From Rathayibacter sp. VKM Ac-2759 (GTDB lineage: Bacteria; Actinomycetota; Actinomycetes; Actinomycetales; Microbacteriaceae): a stretch of DNA of 64,000 nt. Positions 36,070 to 44,528 of the stretch are shown here, piece by piece (positions within the stretch are counted from its first letter, which is position 1; every line of letters starts with the position of its first letter). Below the pieces are notes generated by a model, which ran no database searches, was not told the origin of the DNA, and saw only the letters and a program-made list of their open reading frames with translations. Both the position numbers and the translations under genes were made by a program. The stretch covers positions 1,302,001 through 1,366,000 of the forward strand of contig NZ_CP047176.1 in the NCBI RefSeq assembly GCF_009834225.1, read 5' to 3'.

Positions 36070-36870
36070 GCGGTGAACGGGATCGGACTCGCGGTGGCGC
36101 GGAGCAGGATGGACGACCGGTTCGTGCTGTCCCTCGTGCACGCGCTCGCCGACCCCCTGGTCGAGGAGGGGCTCAGCCTCACCACCGCCGTCGTCGACGA
36201 CGCCGCGGCGGAGGAAGCGGTGTACCGGCACTGGGCCGAGGTGGGCGGGATCGGCGGGGTGGCGCTGCTCGGTGTCGAGCAGGACGACCCCCGGGTCCCC
36301 CTGCTCGCCTCCCTCGGCTTCCCGGTCGCCGGAGTCGTCGACTCCGCCGTCGAGACGGACATCCCCGCGGTGGTCGTCGACTTCGATGCGTCGATCGACG
36401 TCCTCCGCGCGTTCCTCGACACGCGGCCGCCGAGGCGCATCGTCTTCATCAGCGCCACGCTCGAGGGCGAGCCCGCCGACGGTCGTGCCGCAGCGATGGA
36501 GAGCGCCGAGCTCGGCGGGACCTTCGGCGTGGTGCGCACCGAGCACAGCACCGCGGCGGCGGTCGCGGCCGGTGCCGCTGCTCTCGCCGACGGCCCGGTG
36601 ACTCTCGTCTTCGACAGCGACGTCCCGGCGGCGGCGGCGCTCGAGTCGTACACCGCGCAGGGGCTCCGGGTACCGGAGGACGTCGCGATCGTCTCGTGGA
36701 CCGACTCCGCCCTCTGCCGCAGCGCGAGCCGCTCCCTGACCGCCATCGACCGCCGGGGCAGCGAGATCGGGGCGCTCCTCGGCACCCGGGTGCTCGCGGC
36801 GGTCGCCGGCGACCGGACGACCCGCGTGCGGGCCCCGCGTCCGTTCGTCGTGGCGGGGGAGACGGCATGA
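36070..36870 (+). CDS. LacI/periplasmic-binding-like sensor domain protein without HTH
   Basis: 266 residues. It matches the effector-binding core of LacI-family regulators: it begins IGLAVARSRMDDRFVLSLVHAL, has GIGGVALLGVEQDDP, a VVVDFDASIDV segment, ALESYTAQGLRVPEDVAIVSW and the terminal LTAIDRRGSEIGALLGTRVL. The ~55-residue DNA-binding head and hinge helix are missing; upstream in-frame sequence to the permease shows no helix-turn-helix. GTG at 36070 with a strong GGAGGAG confirms the start. Its stop overlaps the ROK start. It may sense a sugar and act on the ROK repressor or hold ligand (inference). Confidence 0.75.
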   Translation, partial: AVNGIGLAVARSRMDDRFVLSLVHALADPLVEEGLSLTTAVVDDAAAEEAVYRHWAEVGGIGGVALLGVEQDDPRVPLLASLGFPVAGVVDSAVETDIPAVVVDFDASIDVLRAFLDTRPPRRIVFISATLEGEPADGRAAAMESAELGGTFGVVRTEHSTAAAVAAGAAALADGPVTLVFDSDVPAAAALESYTAQGLRVPEDVAIVSWTDSALCRSASRSLTAIDRRGSEIGALLGTRVLAAVAGDRTTRVRAPRPFVVAGETA

Positions 36871-38126
36871 GCGGCATCAGGAGGCTCGGACCGTCCTCCG
36901 AGAACACGCGCAGCGCGATCCTCGACATGGTGCGCTCCAGCGGCACGGTCAGCCGGATCGAGCTGGCCGAGATGTCGGGGCTGACCGCGACGTCGATCAC
37001 GAAGATCGTCAAGTCGCTGCTCGACGACGGCCTGGTCATCGAGACGGGATTCGGCGACTCGACCGGCGGCAAGCGCCGCAGTCTGCTCGAGCTGAACCCC
37101 CGCGCCCGCTTCGCCGTCGGGCTCTCGCTCGACGACGCGCGACTCACCTACGTCGTCACCGACCTCGGCGGGACCGTCGTCGGCCAGCTCGTCTCGCCGG
37201 GAGTCGGCCGGGCGGCGCCGAGCGTCGAGATCCAGCGCATCGCCGAGGAGCTCGAGCAGCTGCTGCGCCGCCTGCACATCCCCGCGGGCGACGTCGTCGG
37301 CGTCGGGGTGGCCGGAGCGGGACTCGACCTCGGAGCGGGGGCCGAGCGGCTCTCCGTCACTGCCGAGGACTGGGACTCGTTCGCCGTCCGCGAGGCGCTC
37401 GAGAGCCGCATCGGACTCCCCGTCGTGCGCGACAACGACGCCGCCTGCGCCGCGCTCGGCCAGTTCTGGGTGGGGCGGATCCCGGCGACGCAGGACTTCG
37501 CGACGCTGTACATGTCGAACGGGTTCGGGATGGGCCTGATGGTGGGCGGCAGCATCGCGCGCGGCGCCTCCTCGAACGTCGGCGAGATCGGCCACATGGT
37601 GCTCGACATCGACGGCCCCGCCTGCTGGTGCGGGTCGCGGGGCTGCCTCGAGATCCTCGCCGCCCCGAGGGCGGTCGTGGCGAACGCGATGCGCGACCCC
37701 CGGCTGAGCGCGGATCTCGGCCTGACCGGCGAGCACGCCGGGCTGCGCCACGACTTCGGTGCGATCAGCCGGGGTGCCGCCGGCGGGGAGGAGCGGTGCG
37801 TCGCCCTGATCGAGTCGTCGGCCCGCTACGTCGGCGCCGCCGTGCTGTCCGTGGTCAACCTGCTCGATCTGGACCGCGTCTACCTCCAGGGCCCCGGATT
37901 CGCCGATGCGGGTGCGCTCTACGTGCGGACCATCCGCGGCCTCGTCACGCGGCTGGCCCGCACCAGGACCATCCACTCCGTCTCGGTCGAGCTGGCGGAC
38001 CCCGGCCTCACGGCCGCGGCGGTCGGGGCCGCGACCCTGGTGCTGCAGCACGTGCTGACCCCCCATACGCGGCCGGAGCGCACCGAGGTCCACGACTCCG
38101 CGCCGCGGCCGATCACGGTCGTCTGA
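36867..38126 (+). CDS. ROK-family transcriptional repressor
   Basis: 419 residues. N-terminal winged helix at 12-70 (NTRSAILDMVRSSGTVSRIE, LTATSITKIVKSLLDDGLV), then the ROK domain. Sugar/zinc motifs: VGEIGHMVLDIDGP and CWCGSRGCLE. The kinase phosphate loop DxGxT is replaced (SLDDARLTYVVTDLGG), so it should bind sugar but not phosphorylate it. Likely represses the ABC and catabolic genes, with the AT-rich site at 32688-32714 as candidate operator. ATG overlaps the sensor-domain stop. Confidence 0.9.
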   Translation: MSGIRRLGPSSENTRSAILDMVRSSGTVSRIELAEMSGLTATSITKIVKSLLDDGLVIETGFGDSTGGKRRSLLELNPRARFAVGLSLDDARLTYVVTDLGGTVVGQLVSPGVGRAAPSVEIQRIAEELEQLLRRLHIPAGDVVGVGVAGAGLDLGAGAERLSVTAEDWDSFAVREALESRIGLPVVRDNDAACAALGQFWVGRIPATQDFATLYMSNGFGMGLMVGGSIARGASSNVGEIGHMVLDIDGPACWCGSRGCLEILAAPRAVVANAMRDPRLSADLGLTGEHAGLRHDFGAISRGAAGGEERCVALIESSARYVGAAVLSVVNLLDLDRVYLQGPGFADAGALYVRTIRGLVTRLARTRTIHSVSVELADPGLTAAAVGAATLVLQHVLTPHTRPERTEVHDSAPRPITVV

Positions 38127-38159
38127 GCTCCCCTCCGATCCTCACCGTCTCCACGCTTC

Positions 38160-38177
38160 CGCGGCTCGCGAGCCGCG
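38160..38177. repeat. perfect 18-bp palindrome between regulator and catabolic genes
   Basis: CGCGGCTCGCGAGCCGCG reads the same on both strands. As RNA it forms a 7-bp stem with a CGCG loop followed by TTCCCGT, a weak terminator; as DNA it could be a dimer-binding site. It lies in the only sizeable gap of the operon (38127-38254). Confidence 0.6.
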
Positions 38178-38254
38178 TTCCCGTCTCACTCCGAGACCCC
38201 GCGGCTCCGCCGTGCCCACGAGCATCCGCTCACCCTCAGAAAGGACTGGCACCT

Positions 38255-39025
38255 GTGGCCATTCGATCCGTCCTCCTCAACGTCGCCGACATCGACCGCT
38301 CGGTCGACTTCTACACGCGCTTCCTCGGCGCGGAGGTCGTCGAGGCGAGCGACCGCACCGCCGTCCTCGACGTCGTCACCGCGACGCTGCGCCTCACCCG
38401 CCTCGACTCGGGCGAGGGCAGCACCTTCGTCCCGGACGATCTGCAGGCGGGGTTCCGCCACGTCGGCTTCAAGGTCGCCGACCTGGACGCCCGGGTGGAG
38501 GCTCTGCAGGCCGCCGGCGTCCCCTTCCAGCTGGAGCCGATCCACGCCGAGGGCGACGTGCGGATCACCTTCTTCTACGACCCGGACGGCACGCTGCTCG
38601 AGCTCGTCGAGGGCCCGCTCCAGTACCACGAGGTCTACGACCGCGACGCGGTCGACCGCGACTGGGGACTCGGGACCCCCGACCGTCCCCGCTTCGACCA
38701 CGTCGCCGAGACCGTGTCGGATCTGGATCGCACGATGGAGTACTTCGCCGCCCTCGGCTACCGCCGGATGGCCGGCATCCACCAGCCGAGCGACCCCCGC
38801 GGCTTCGAGATCGACTTCCTCCGCGACGCCGACAGCTCGCTCGAGATCTTCACGTACGAGCGGGCAGAGAAGTCGCGTCGCGAGCCCCAGCTGGGTGCGC
38901 CCGGCTTCGTCGCGGCCGAGTTCGCGGGCAGCGTGCCCGCGTCGGCGGAGCCGGTCGGCACCGTCGGGGGAGTGGACTTCTACAGCGACGCGGACGGTCT
39001 CGTCCACGCCGTCGTGCCGGAATGA
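38255..39025 (+). CDS. two-domain VOC (glyoxalase/dioxygenase superfamily) protein
   Basis: 256 residues with two vicinal-oxygen-chelate units, about 1-125 and 140-256. The first has FRHVGFKVADLDARV and LLELVEG with a His and Glu in metal-ligand places but no His in its opening strand (IRSVLLNV); the second has FDHVAETVSDLDRTMEYF and SLEIFTY. The layout is that of lyases, isomerases or ring-cleaving enzymes rather than antibiotic-binding VOC proteins, but the reaction is open. GTG at 38255 with GAAAGGA upstream. Next gene overlaps (ATGA). Confidence 0.8.
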   Translation: MAIRSVLLNVADIDRSVDFYTRFLGAEVVEASDRTAVLDVVTATLRLTRLDSGEGSTFVPDDLQAGFRHVGFKVADLDARVEALQAAGVPFQLEPIHAEGDVRITFFYDPDGTLLELVEGPLQYHEVYDRDAVDRDWGLGTPDRPRFDHVAETVSDLDRTMEYFAALGYRRMAGIHQPSDPRGFEIDFLRDADSSLEIFTYERAEKSRREPQLGAPGFVAAEFAGSVPASAEPVGTVGGVDFYSDADGLVHAVVPE

Positions 39026-39978
39026 CGTCGCCGGCCCCCCTCCGGCCGCTCGGTGCGACCGGCCTGCTGGTCGGTCCGATCACCCTCGGCGGCGCTCCGC
39101 TCGGCAGCATGCCCGAGAACTTCGGCTACGAGGTCGCCGAGAGGGAGGCGATCGACCTCGTCCGCGCGGTGCTCGACAGCCCGATCAGGACGATCGACAC
39201 CTCGAACGGGTACTCGTCCGGCCGGAGCGAGCAGCGCATCGGCGCCGGGATCGCCGAGCACGGCGGCCTCCCGGACGACGTCGTCGTCATCACCAAGGTG
39301 GACCCGCGCGGCGAGGACTACAGCGGCGACCGGGTGCGGCGCTCCCTTGAGGAGAGCCGCGCGCGGCTCGGCATCGATCCGCTGCCGCTCGTGCACCTGC
39401 ACGACCCGGAGTTCCACGACTTCGCGACCCTGACGGCGCCCGGCGGCGCGGTCGCGGCCCTCGTCGAGGCCCGCGAGCGCGGCGAGATCGGCTCGATCGG
39501 TCTCGCCGGCGGGGACGTCCGCGAGATGCGCCGCTACCTGGATCTGGGCGTCTTCGACGTGGTCCTCGTGCACAACCGGTGGACGCTCGTCGACCGCAGC
39601 GCCGGGCCCCTCCTCGACCGCGCCGCCGAGCTGGGCGTCGGCGTCATGAACGCCGCCGTCCTCGGCGGCGGCATCCTCGCCGATCCGACCGGGAGGAGCA
39701 CCCGCTACGGCTACCGGGAGGCGTCGCCCGCGACGCTCGCCGCGATCGAGACCATGCGCCGGGTCTGCCTCGGCTGGGGCACCGACCTCGCGACGGCCGC
39801 CGTGCGCTTCTCCACCCGGCAGGAGCGGATCGGCTCGACCGTCATCGGCATCAGCCGGATCGAGCGCCTCGCCCCGACCCTCGCCGCCGCCCAGGCCGAT
39901 CTCCCCGACGCGTTCTGGGACGAGCTCGAGTCGCTCGTGCCGAGCGCCGAGCACTGGCTCGACGCACCCCTCACCTGA
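39022..39978 (+). CDS. aldo/keto reductase
   Basis: 318 residues. TIM-barrel AKR with Asp-Tyr-Lys-His tetrad: RTIDTSNGYSSGRSE, VVITKVDPRG and PLVHLHDPEF. The NADP-binding C-terminal part is STRQERIGSTVIGISRIERL. The pattern is closest to D-threo-aldose 1-dehydrogenase / pyridoxal-dehydrogenase-like members, which oxidise free sugars or aldehydes. Sits between the VOC and tautomerase genes, so likely works on the imported compound. Confidence 0.87.
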   Translation: MTSPAPLRPLGATGLLVGPITLGGAPLGSMPENFGYEVAEREAIDLVRAVLDSPIRTIDTSNGYSSGRSEQRIGAGIAEHGGLPDDVVVITKVDPRGEDYSGDRVRRSLEESRARLGIDPLPLVHLHDPEFHDFATLTAPGGAVAALVEARERGEIGSIGLAGGDVREMRRYLDLGVFDVVLVHNRWTLVDRSAGPLLDRAAELGVGVMNAAVLGGGILADPTGRSTRYGYREASPATLAAIETMRRVCLGWGTDLATAAVRFSTRQERIGSTVIGISRIERLAPTLAAAQADLPDAFWDELESLVPSAEHWLDAPLT

Positions 39979-40046
39979 TCTCCGGCACTCCCTCCTGCGA
40001 TCCGCAGCACCCCTCCTCCGCCCGACCTCTCACGAATCGAGTCACC

Positions 40047-40409
40047 ATGCCTCTCGTCCGCATCGACCTGCACCAGCCCCTGGCCCACCTCCGACCGCAG
40101 ATGAGCGCCGCGATCCACAGCGCGCTCGTCGACGGCTGGGAGATGCCGGCCGACGACCTCTTCCAGATCTTCCAGCTCCACGAGGAGGGCGACCTCTTCT
40201 ACAGCCGCACCTTCCCCGACGCCGACCGCAGCGACATCGTCTTCGTGCAGATCCTGGCCTTCACCGGCTACAGCCCCGAGGTGAAGCAGCGCGGGGCGGC
40301 CCTGATCGTCGACCGGCTCGCCGAGCTCGGCATCAAGCGCGACGACATCCTGATCGCGCTCAGCGAGAACGGCGACGGCGACTGGCTCGCTCCGTCGAAG
40401 GAGGCCTGA
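40047..40409 (+). CDS. tautomerase family protein
   Basis: 120 residues. Pro2 directly after Met (MPLVRIDLHQ) is the catalytic base of the tautomerase superfamily; LFQIFQLHEEGDLFYSRTFPDADRSD and the second beta-alpha-beta unit (IVFVQILAFTGYSPEVKQ) give a full MSAD/CaaD-like fused length. Members tautomerise enol/keto acids or hydrate/decarboxylate unsaturated acids. It is 1 bp upstream of the GH1 gene and 68 bp after the AKR gene. Confidence 0.85.
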   Translation: MPLVRIDLHQPLAHLRPQMSAAIHSALVDGWEMPADDLFQIFQLHEEGDLFYSRTFPDADRSDIVFVQILAFTGYSPEVKQRGAALIVDRLAELGIKRDDILIALSENGDGDWLAPSKEA

Positions 40410-40410
40410 G

Positions 40411-41787
40411 ATGCACCGCACCGATCTGCCCGACGACTTCGTCTGGGGGACCGCGACGGCGGCGTACCAGATCGAGGGCGCGGTGTCCGAGGACGGCCGC
40501 GGCGACAGCATCTGGGACGCGTTCGCCCGGCGTCCCGGCGCGATCGCCGACGGTCGGACGGGCGCCCCGGCCGACGACCACTACCACCGCTTCGGCGAGG
40601 ACACCGCGATCATGGCCGATCTGGGGGTCGACGCCTACCGCTTCTCGATCTCGTGGTCGCGGATCCAGGCCGACGGGACGGGGCCGGGAAACGTCGCCGG
40701 TCTCGACTTCTACCGGCGGCTGGCCGAGGGACTGCTCGAGCGCGGAGTGACTCCGTGGGCGACCCTCTACCACTGGGACCTCCCGCAGGCGCTCGAGGAG
40801 CGCGGCGGGTGGCTCGAGCGGGACACCGCCTCGCGCTTCGCCGACTACGCGGCGATCGTCGCTGAATCGCTCGGCGACGTGGTCGGCGACTGGATCACGC
40901 TCAACGAACCGTGGTGCTCGTCGTTCCTCGGCTACGCCGCCGGAGTGCACGCACCGGGCCGCACGGAGGGAACGGCGGCCGCCCGCGCGGCGCACCACCT
41001 GCTGCTCGGCCACGGCCTCGCGCTGCCGCGCCTGCGGGAGGCGACGCCCGGCGCCTCGGTGGGCATCACGCTCAACCTCTACTCCGTGCGCGCCGCGACC
41101 GGGAGCGCCGCCGATCAGGACGCGGCTCGCCGGATCGACGGTCTCGGCAATCGGCTGTTCCTCGATCCCGTGCTGACCGGCGCCTACCCCGAGGACGTCC
41201 TGGCCGACCTCGGCGAGCAGGAGTGGTTCGCCGAGCACGCTCCGGCGGAGGACCTCGCCGCGATCTCGGCGCCGATCGACTTCCTCGGGATCAACTACTA
41301 CAGCCGCCACACCGTCCGAGCGGGCGAGCCGGCCGCCGAGGCCAGTGCGTACCCCGGCAGCGAGAGCGTCGAGTTCGTCGACACCGGCGCGGCGAAGACC
41401 CGGATGGGGTGGGAGATCCACCCGGACGGGCTGCTCGACGTCCTGGACCAGGCGCACGCGCTCGCGCCCGCCCTGCCGCTGTTCGTGACCGAGAACGGCT
41501 CGGCGTACGACGACGACGTGGCTCCCGACGGCTCGATCGACGACCCGGAGCGGACCGCCTACCTCGAGCAGCACGTCGCAGCCTGTCGCGCAGCGGTCGA
41601 GCGGGGCCTGCCCCTGCGCGGCTACTTCGTCTGGTCGCTCATGGACAACTTCGAGTGGGCCTGGGGCTACACCCGGCGCTTCGGGCTCGTGCACGTCGAC
41701 TACGGGACCCAGCGCCGCACGCTGAAGACGAGCGCCCGCTGGTTCGCCCGGTTCCTGGGCGGGAGGTCGGGAGAGGACCCGGCCTGA
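40411..41787 (+). CDS. GH1 beta-glucosidase
   Basis: 458 residues, typical GH1 size. N-terminal FVWGTATAAYQIEGAV, acid/base Glu in WITLNEPWCSSFLGY and nucleophile Glu in LFVTENGSAYDD, with the sugar-binding SLMDNFEWAWGYTRRFGLVHVD near the end. No signal peptide, so it hydrolyses imported beta-glucosides or cellobiose-like sugars in the cytoplasm. Last gene of the operon and convergent with the lipoprotein gene, whose stop is adjacent. Confidence 0.95.
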   Translation: MHRTDLPDDFVWGTATAAYQIEGAVSEDGRGDSIWDAFARRPGAIADGRTGAPADDHYHRFGEDTAIMADLGVDAYRFSISWSRIQADGTGPGNVAGLDFYRRLAEGLLERGVTPWATLYHWDLPQALEERGGWLERDTASRFADYAAIVAESLGDVVGDWITLNEPWCSSFLGYAAGVHAPGRTEGTAAARAAHHLLLGHGLALPRLREATPGASVGITLNLYSVRAATGSAADQDAARRIDGLGNRLFLDPVLTGAYPEDVLADLGEQEWFAEHAPAEDLAAISAPIDFLGINYYSRHTVRAGEPAAEASAYPGSESVEFVDTGAAKTRMGWEIHPDGLLDVLDQAHALAPALPLFVTENGSAYDDDVAPDGSIDDPERTAYLEQHVAACRAAVERGLPLRGYFVWSLMDNFEWAWGYTRRFGLVHVDYGTQRRTLKTSARWFARFLGGRSGEDPA

Positions 41788-42276
41788 TCAGCGGGCCGCC
41801 CCGAAGAGGCTGCCGGCGGCCGGGCCCGTCGTCGGATCGAACACGGCGCAGAAGACGGTCCGGTCGCCGTGGCGCCAGCTGACCTCGGAGGGGACGAAGC
41901 TGCGGTACTCGAGCACCGAGTCGCCGTAGGGGATGCCGATCGTGAGCGGGAACTCGGGCTCGCACGCGGCCGCGGCCTGCGCGAGGAGCGTGTTCGTGCT
42001 GGTGAAGTCGGCTCCCGGCTGGGCGAACGCGTGGAAGACCTCGAGGTCGTGCACCTCGGCGCAGGGGACGAGGTCGACGTCGGCCACCCGGTCGCCGTCC
42101 GGCTCGCGTAGGCAGTCGCCCTTGCGGATCGAGAACGCGTCGCCGACGCCCGCGGTCACGACGGCTCCGCTCTCGTCGCGCACCGCCTCCGGCGCGTCGG
42201 AGCCGACCACGGAGGAGCAGGCCGCGAGGGGCACCGAGAGGGCCACGGCGACGAGGACGCCGGCGAGGCGCCTCAT
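41788..42276 (-). CDS. septum-formation-like lipoprotein
   Basis: 162 residues. Lipoprotein signal RRLAGVLVAVALSVPLAAC with Cys at about 20. The mature part has the actinobacterial septum-formation domain pattern: GDCLREPDG, VDLVPCAEVHDLEVFHAF, CEPEFPLTIG and FVPSEVSWRHGDRTVFCAVFDP, with four cysteines likely paired. The ATG (42274-42276) overlaps the hisN stop. Exact role is not established in this family. Confidence 0.82.
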   Translation of the reverse strand: MRRLAGVLVAVALSVPLAACSSVVGSDAPEAVRDESGAVVTAGVGDAFSIRKGDCLREPDGDRVADVDLVPCAEVHDLEVFHAFAQPGADFTSTNTLLAQAAAACEPEFPLTIGIPYGDSVLEYRSFVPSEVSWRHGDRTVFCAVFDPTTGPAAGSLFGAAR

Positions 42277-43052
42277 CGGCGTGCCGCGATGCGCAGGACG
42301 GCGTCGTGCAGCACGCCGTTGGTGGCGAGGGAGCTGCCGTGCCAGGGCCCGGGCTCGCCGTCGACGGAGGTGAACCGGCCGCCCGCCTCCTCGACGATCG
42401 GGATGAGCGCGGCGAGGTCGTAGGGCTTCACGTCGAATTCGCCCGCGCCGTCGATGAGGCCCTCGGCGACGAGCATGTACGCCCACGCGTCGCCGTACGC
42501 GCGGTCGCGGAACACCGAGCGGGCGAGCTCGAGCAGCTGCTCGAGGCGGCCCGCTCCGTCCCACTGCTGGATGCTGTTGTAGCTGAAGGTCGCGTCGGCG
42601 AGGTCGGCGACCTGCGAGACGCGCAGTCTCCGCGGCTCGGCGCCGTCGAGGACCCAGGCGCCGGAGCCCCTGGCCGCCCACCAGCGCTTGCCGAGCGCGG
42701 GGGAGGAGACGACCCCGACCACCGGGACGCCGTCGACGGCGAGCGCGATCAGCGTCGCCCAGATCGGGACGCCGCGGAGGAAGTGGGCGGTGCCGTCGAT
42801 CGGATCGAGGATCCACTGCCGAGGGGAGTCGCCGGAGGTGCCGAGCTCCTCCCCGAGGATCGAGTCCTCGGGACGCTCCGCGGCGAGGATCGCGCGGATC
42901 GCCTCCTCGACCGCGCGGTCGGCGTCGGTCACCGGCGTGTGGTCGGGCTTCGTGGTGACGACGAGGTCCATGGCGTGGAAGCGCTCGCGCGAGATCGCGT
43001 CGGCGGCGTCGGCGAGGCGGAGGGCGAGGCGGAGGTCGTCGTCGAGGGTCAC
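42273..43052 (-). CDS. inositol-monophosphatase family phosphatase, HisN-like histidinol-phosphatase
   Basis: 259 residues. Metal sites VTDADRAVEEAIR, ILGEELG and ILDPIDGTAHFLRG; the C-terminal YDLAALIPIVEEAGGRFTSVDG is the third. Actinobacterial HisN proteins (histidine biosynthesis) have this size and pattern, but other phosphatases of the family cannot be excluded. GTG at 43050-43052 was chosen because TATCGT on the minus strand ends six bases upstream, a leaderless promoter; an upstream ATG would place the start beyond that box. Confidence 0.85.
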   Translation of the reverse strand: MTLDDDLRLALRLADAADAISRERFHAMDLVVTTKPDHTPVTDADRAVEEAIRAILAAERPEDSILGEELGTSGDSPRQWILDPIDGTAHFLRGVPIWATLIALAVDGVPVVGVVSSPALGKRWWAARGSGAWVLDGAEPRRLRVSQVADLADATFSYNSIQQWDGAGRLEQLLELARSVFRDRAYGDAWAYMLVAEGLIDGAGEFDVKPYDLAALIPIVEEAGGRFTSVDGEPGPWHGSSLATNGVLHDAVLRIAARR

Positions 43053-43064
43053 GGCTCCACGATA
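43053..43064 (-). promoter_or_regulatory. leaderless promoter -10 for the HisN-like gene
   Basis: TATCGT on the minus strand (43059-43064), six bases, then GTG at 43052. Confidence 0.55.
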
Positions 43065-43159
43065 CGGTGCCCGCCGCGAACAGCTCGATTTGACGAACCG
43101 GGGGGAGCCACTGCTAGTGTGATCCCTCGGTTCGGCATGCAGTATTCGCCGGGTCGAAC

Positions 43160-43232
43160 GCACCTCTAGCTCAATCGGCAGAGCAACTGACTCTTAATCA
43201 GTGGGTTCTCGGTTCAAGTCCGAGGGGGTGCA
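43160..43232 (+). tRNA. tRNA-Lys (anticodon CTT)
   Basis: 73 nt. Acceptor GCACCTC with GGGGTGC, anticodon stem ACTGA/TCAGT around CTCTTAA with CTT at 43193-43195, T-arm around GGTTCAAGTCC. CCA is not encoded. Reads AAG. Confidence 0.95.
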
Positions 43233-43238
43233 CCCCCA

Positions 43239-43279
43239 GAAACGCTCGCACTCGGCATCACCGCCGGGGCGGGCGTTTC
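43239..43279 (+). terminator. probable terminator after tRNA-Lys
   Basis: GAAACGCTCGC (43239-43249) pairs with GCGGGCGTTTC (43269-43279), 11 bp with one mismatch, 19-base loop, followed by GTCGTT. Confidence 0.6.
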
Positions 43280-43340
43280 GTCGTTCAGCGTCGAGCTCCG
43301 CATCGCCTGCGTGCAGGCTCCGCCGAACGAAAGGCCCTCC

Positions 43341-44522
43341 ATGCCCGAAGACACCCTCTCCGAGATCGGCTCGATCGCCCTCGCCGTCCTCATCGCCGTC
43401 GTCGTCGCGATCGTGGTCACCGCCGTGGTCGCGCTCGTCATCCGCTCGATCGGCAAGCGTAAGACCTGGGCGAGGCTGCTCATCCGCCGCGTCCGCATCC
43501 CCTTCCGGGTCCTCCTGATCACCATCGCCGTCTGGGTGGCGCTCGCCGCCACCGTGTCGGGCGAGGTCTGGCCGGGCCTCGTCGACCGCATCTTCCAGAT
43601 CGCGACGATCGGGGCCGCGGCCTGGCTGGTCGGGGCGCTGTTCGTGTTCCTCGAGGATCTCGGCGCCGAGCGGTACCGCACCGACACCGCCGACAACCGG
43701 CGCGCGCGGCGCCTGCGCACCCAGATGACGATCATCCGGAGGGTGGCCGTCGCCGCGGTCGTCGTGGTCGCCCTCGGGGCGTCGCTGCTGACCTTCCCGG
43801 AGGCGCGGACGGCGGGCGCGAGCGTCCTCGCCTCGGCCGGTGTGCTCTCGATCGTCGCCGGCCTCGCCGTGCAGTCCAGCCTGACCAACATCTTCGCCGG
43901 GATGCAGCTCGCCTTCAGCGACGCGATCCGCCTCGACGACGTGGTGATCGTCGAGAACGAGTGGGGGCGGATCGAGGAGATCACGCTGACCTACGTGGTC
44001 GTGCACCTGTGGGACGACCGCCGCCTCGTGCTGCCCACGAACCACTTCACGACCCAGCCGTTCCAGAACTGGACCCGCACCGGATCGGAGCTGCTCGGCG
44101 CCGTCGAGCTCGACCTCGACTGGCGCGTGCGGCCCGACGAGATGCGCGAGGAGCTGCACCGGATCCTGGAGGAGACCGACCTCTGGGACCAGCGCGTCAG
44201 CGTGCTGCAGGTGACCGACGCCGTGGGCGGTTACGTCCGCATCCGCGTGCTCGTGACGGCGCGGGACGCGCCGACCCTGTTCGACCTCCGCTGCTACGTG
44301 CGCGAGCGGCTCGTCACCTGGCTGCACGAGAGCGACCCCGTCGCCCTGCCGCGCCAGCGCGTCGAGATGCAGCAGCCCCAGGAGCACACCGCCGGGGTCG
44401 CGCCGCGCACCCACGTGCACTCGTCGCCCGACAACCTCTTCTCCGGCGACCGGGCGTCGGACGAGCGCGGTGCGCTGTTCACCGGCCTGATCGACCTGCG
44501 CGACACTCCCCAGCGCGACTGA
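43341..44522 (+). CDS. MscS-family mechanosensitive ion channel
   Basis: 393 residues. Three to four membrane segments, then the pore helix and gate region ASAGVLSIVAGLAVQSSLTNI and the beta-domain FSDAIRLDDVVIVENEWGRIEEITLTYVVVHLWDDRRLVLP with PTNHFTTQPFQNWTR. Releases solutes under hypo-osmotic shock. ATG at 43341 with GAAAGG nine bases upstream is preferred to an earlier in-frame codon at 43311. The last ~60 residues are polar and unlike E. coli MscS. Confidence 0.92.
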   Translation: MPEDTLSEIGSIALAVLIAVVVAIVVTAVVALVIRSIGKRKTWARLLIRRVRIPFRVLLITIAVWVALAATVSGEVWPGLVDRIFQIATIGAAAWLVGALFVFLEDLGAERYRTDTADNRRARRLRTQMTIIRRVAVAAVVVVALGASLLTFPEARTAGASVLASAGVLSIVAGLAVQSSLTNIFAGMQLAFSDAIRLDDVVIVENEWGRIEEITLTYVVVHLWDDRRLVLPTNHFTTQPFQNWTRTGSELLGAVELDLDWRVRPDEMREELHRILEETDLWDQRVSVLQVTDAVGGYVRIRVLVTARDAPTLFDLRCYVRERLVTWLHESDPVALPRQRVEMQQPQEHTAGVAPRTHVHSSPDNLFSGDRASDERGALFTGLIDLRDTPQRD

Positions 44523-44528
44523 GCGGGC

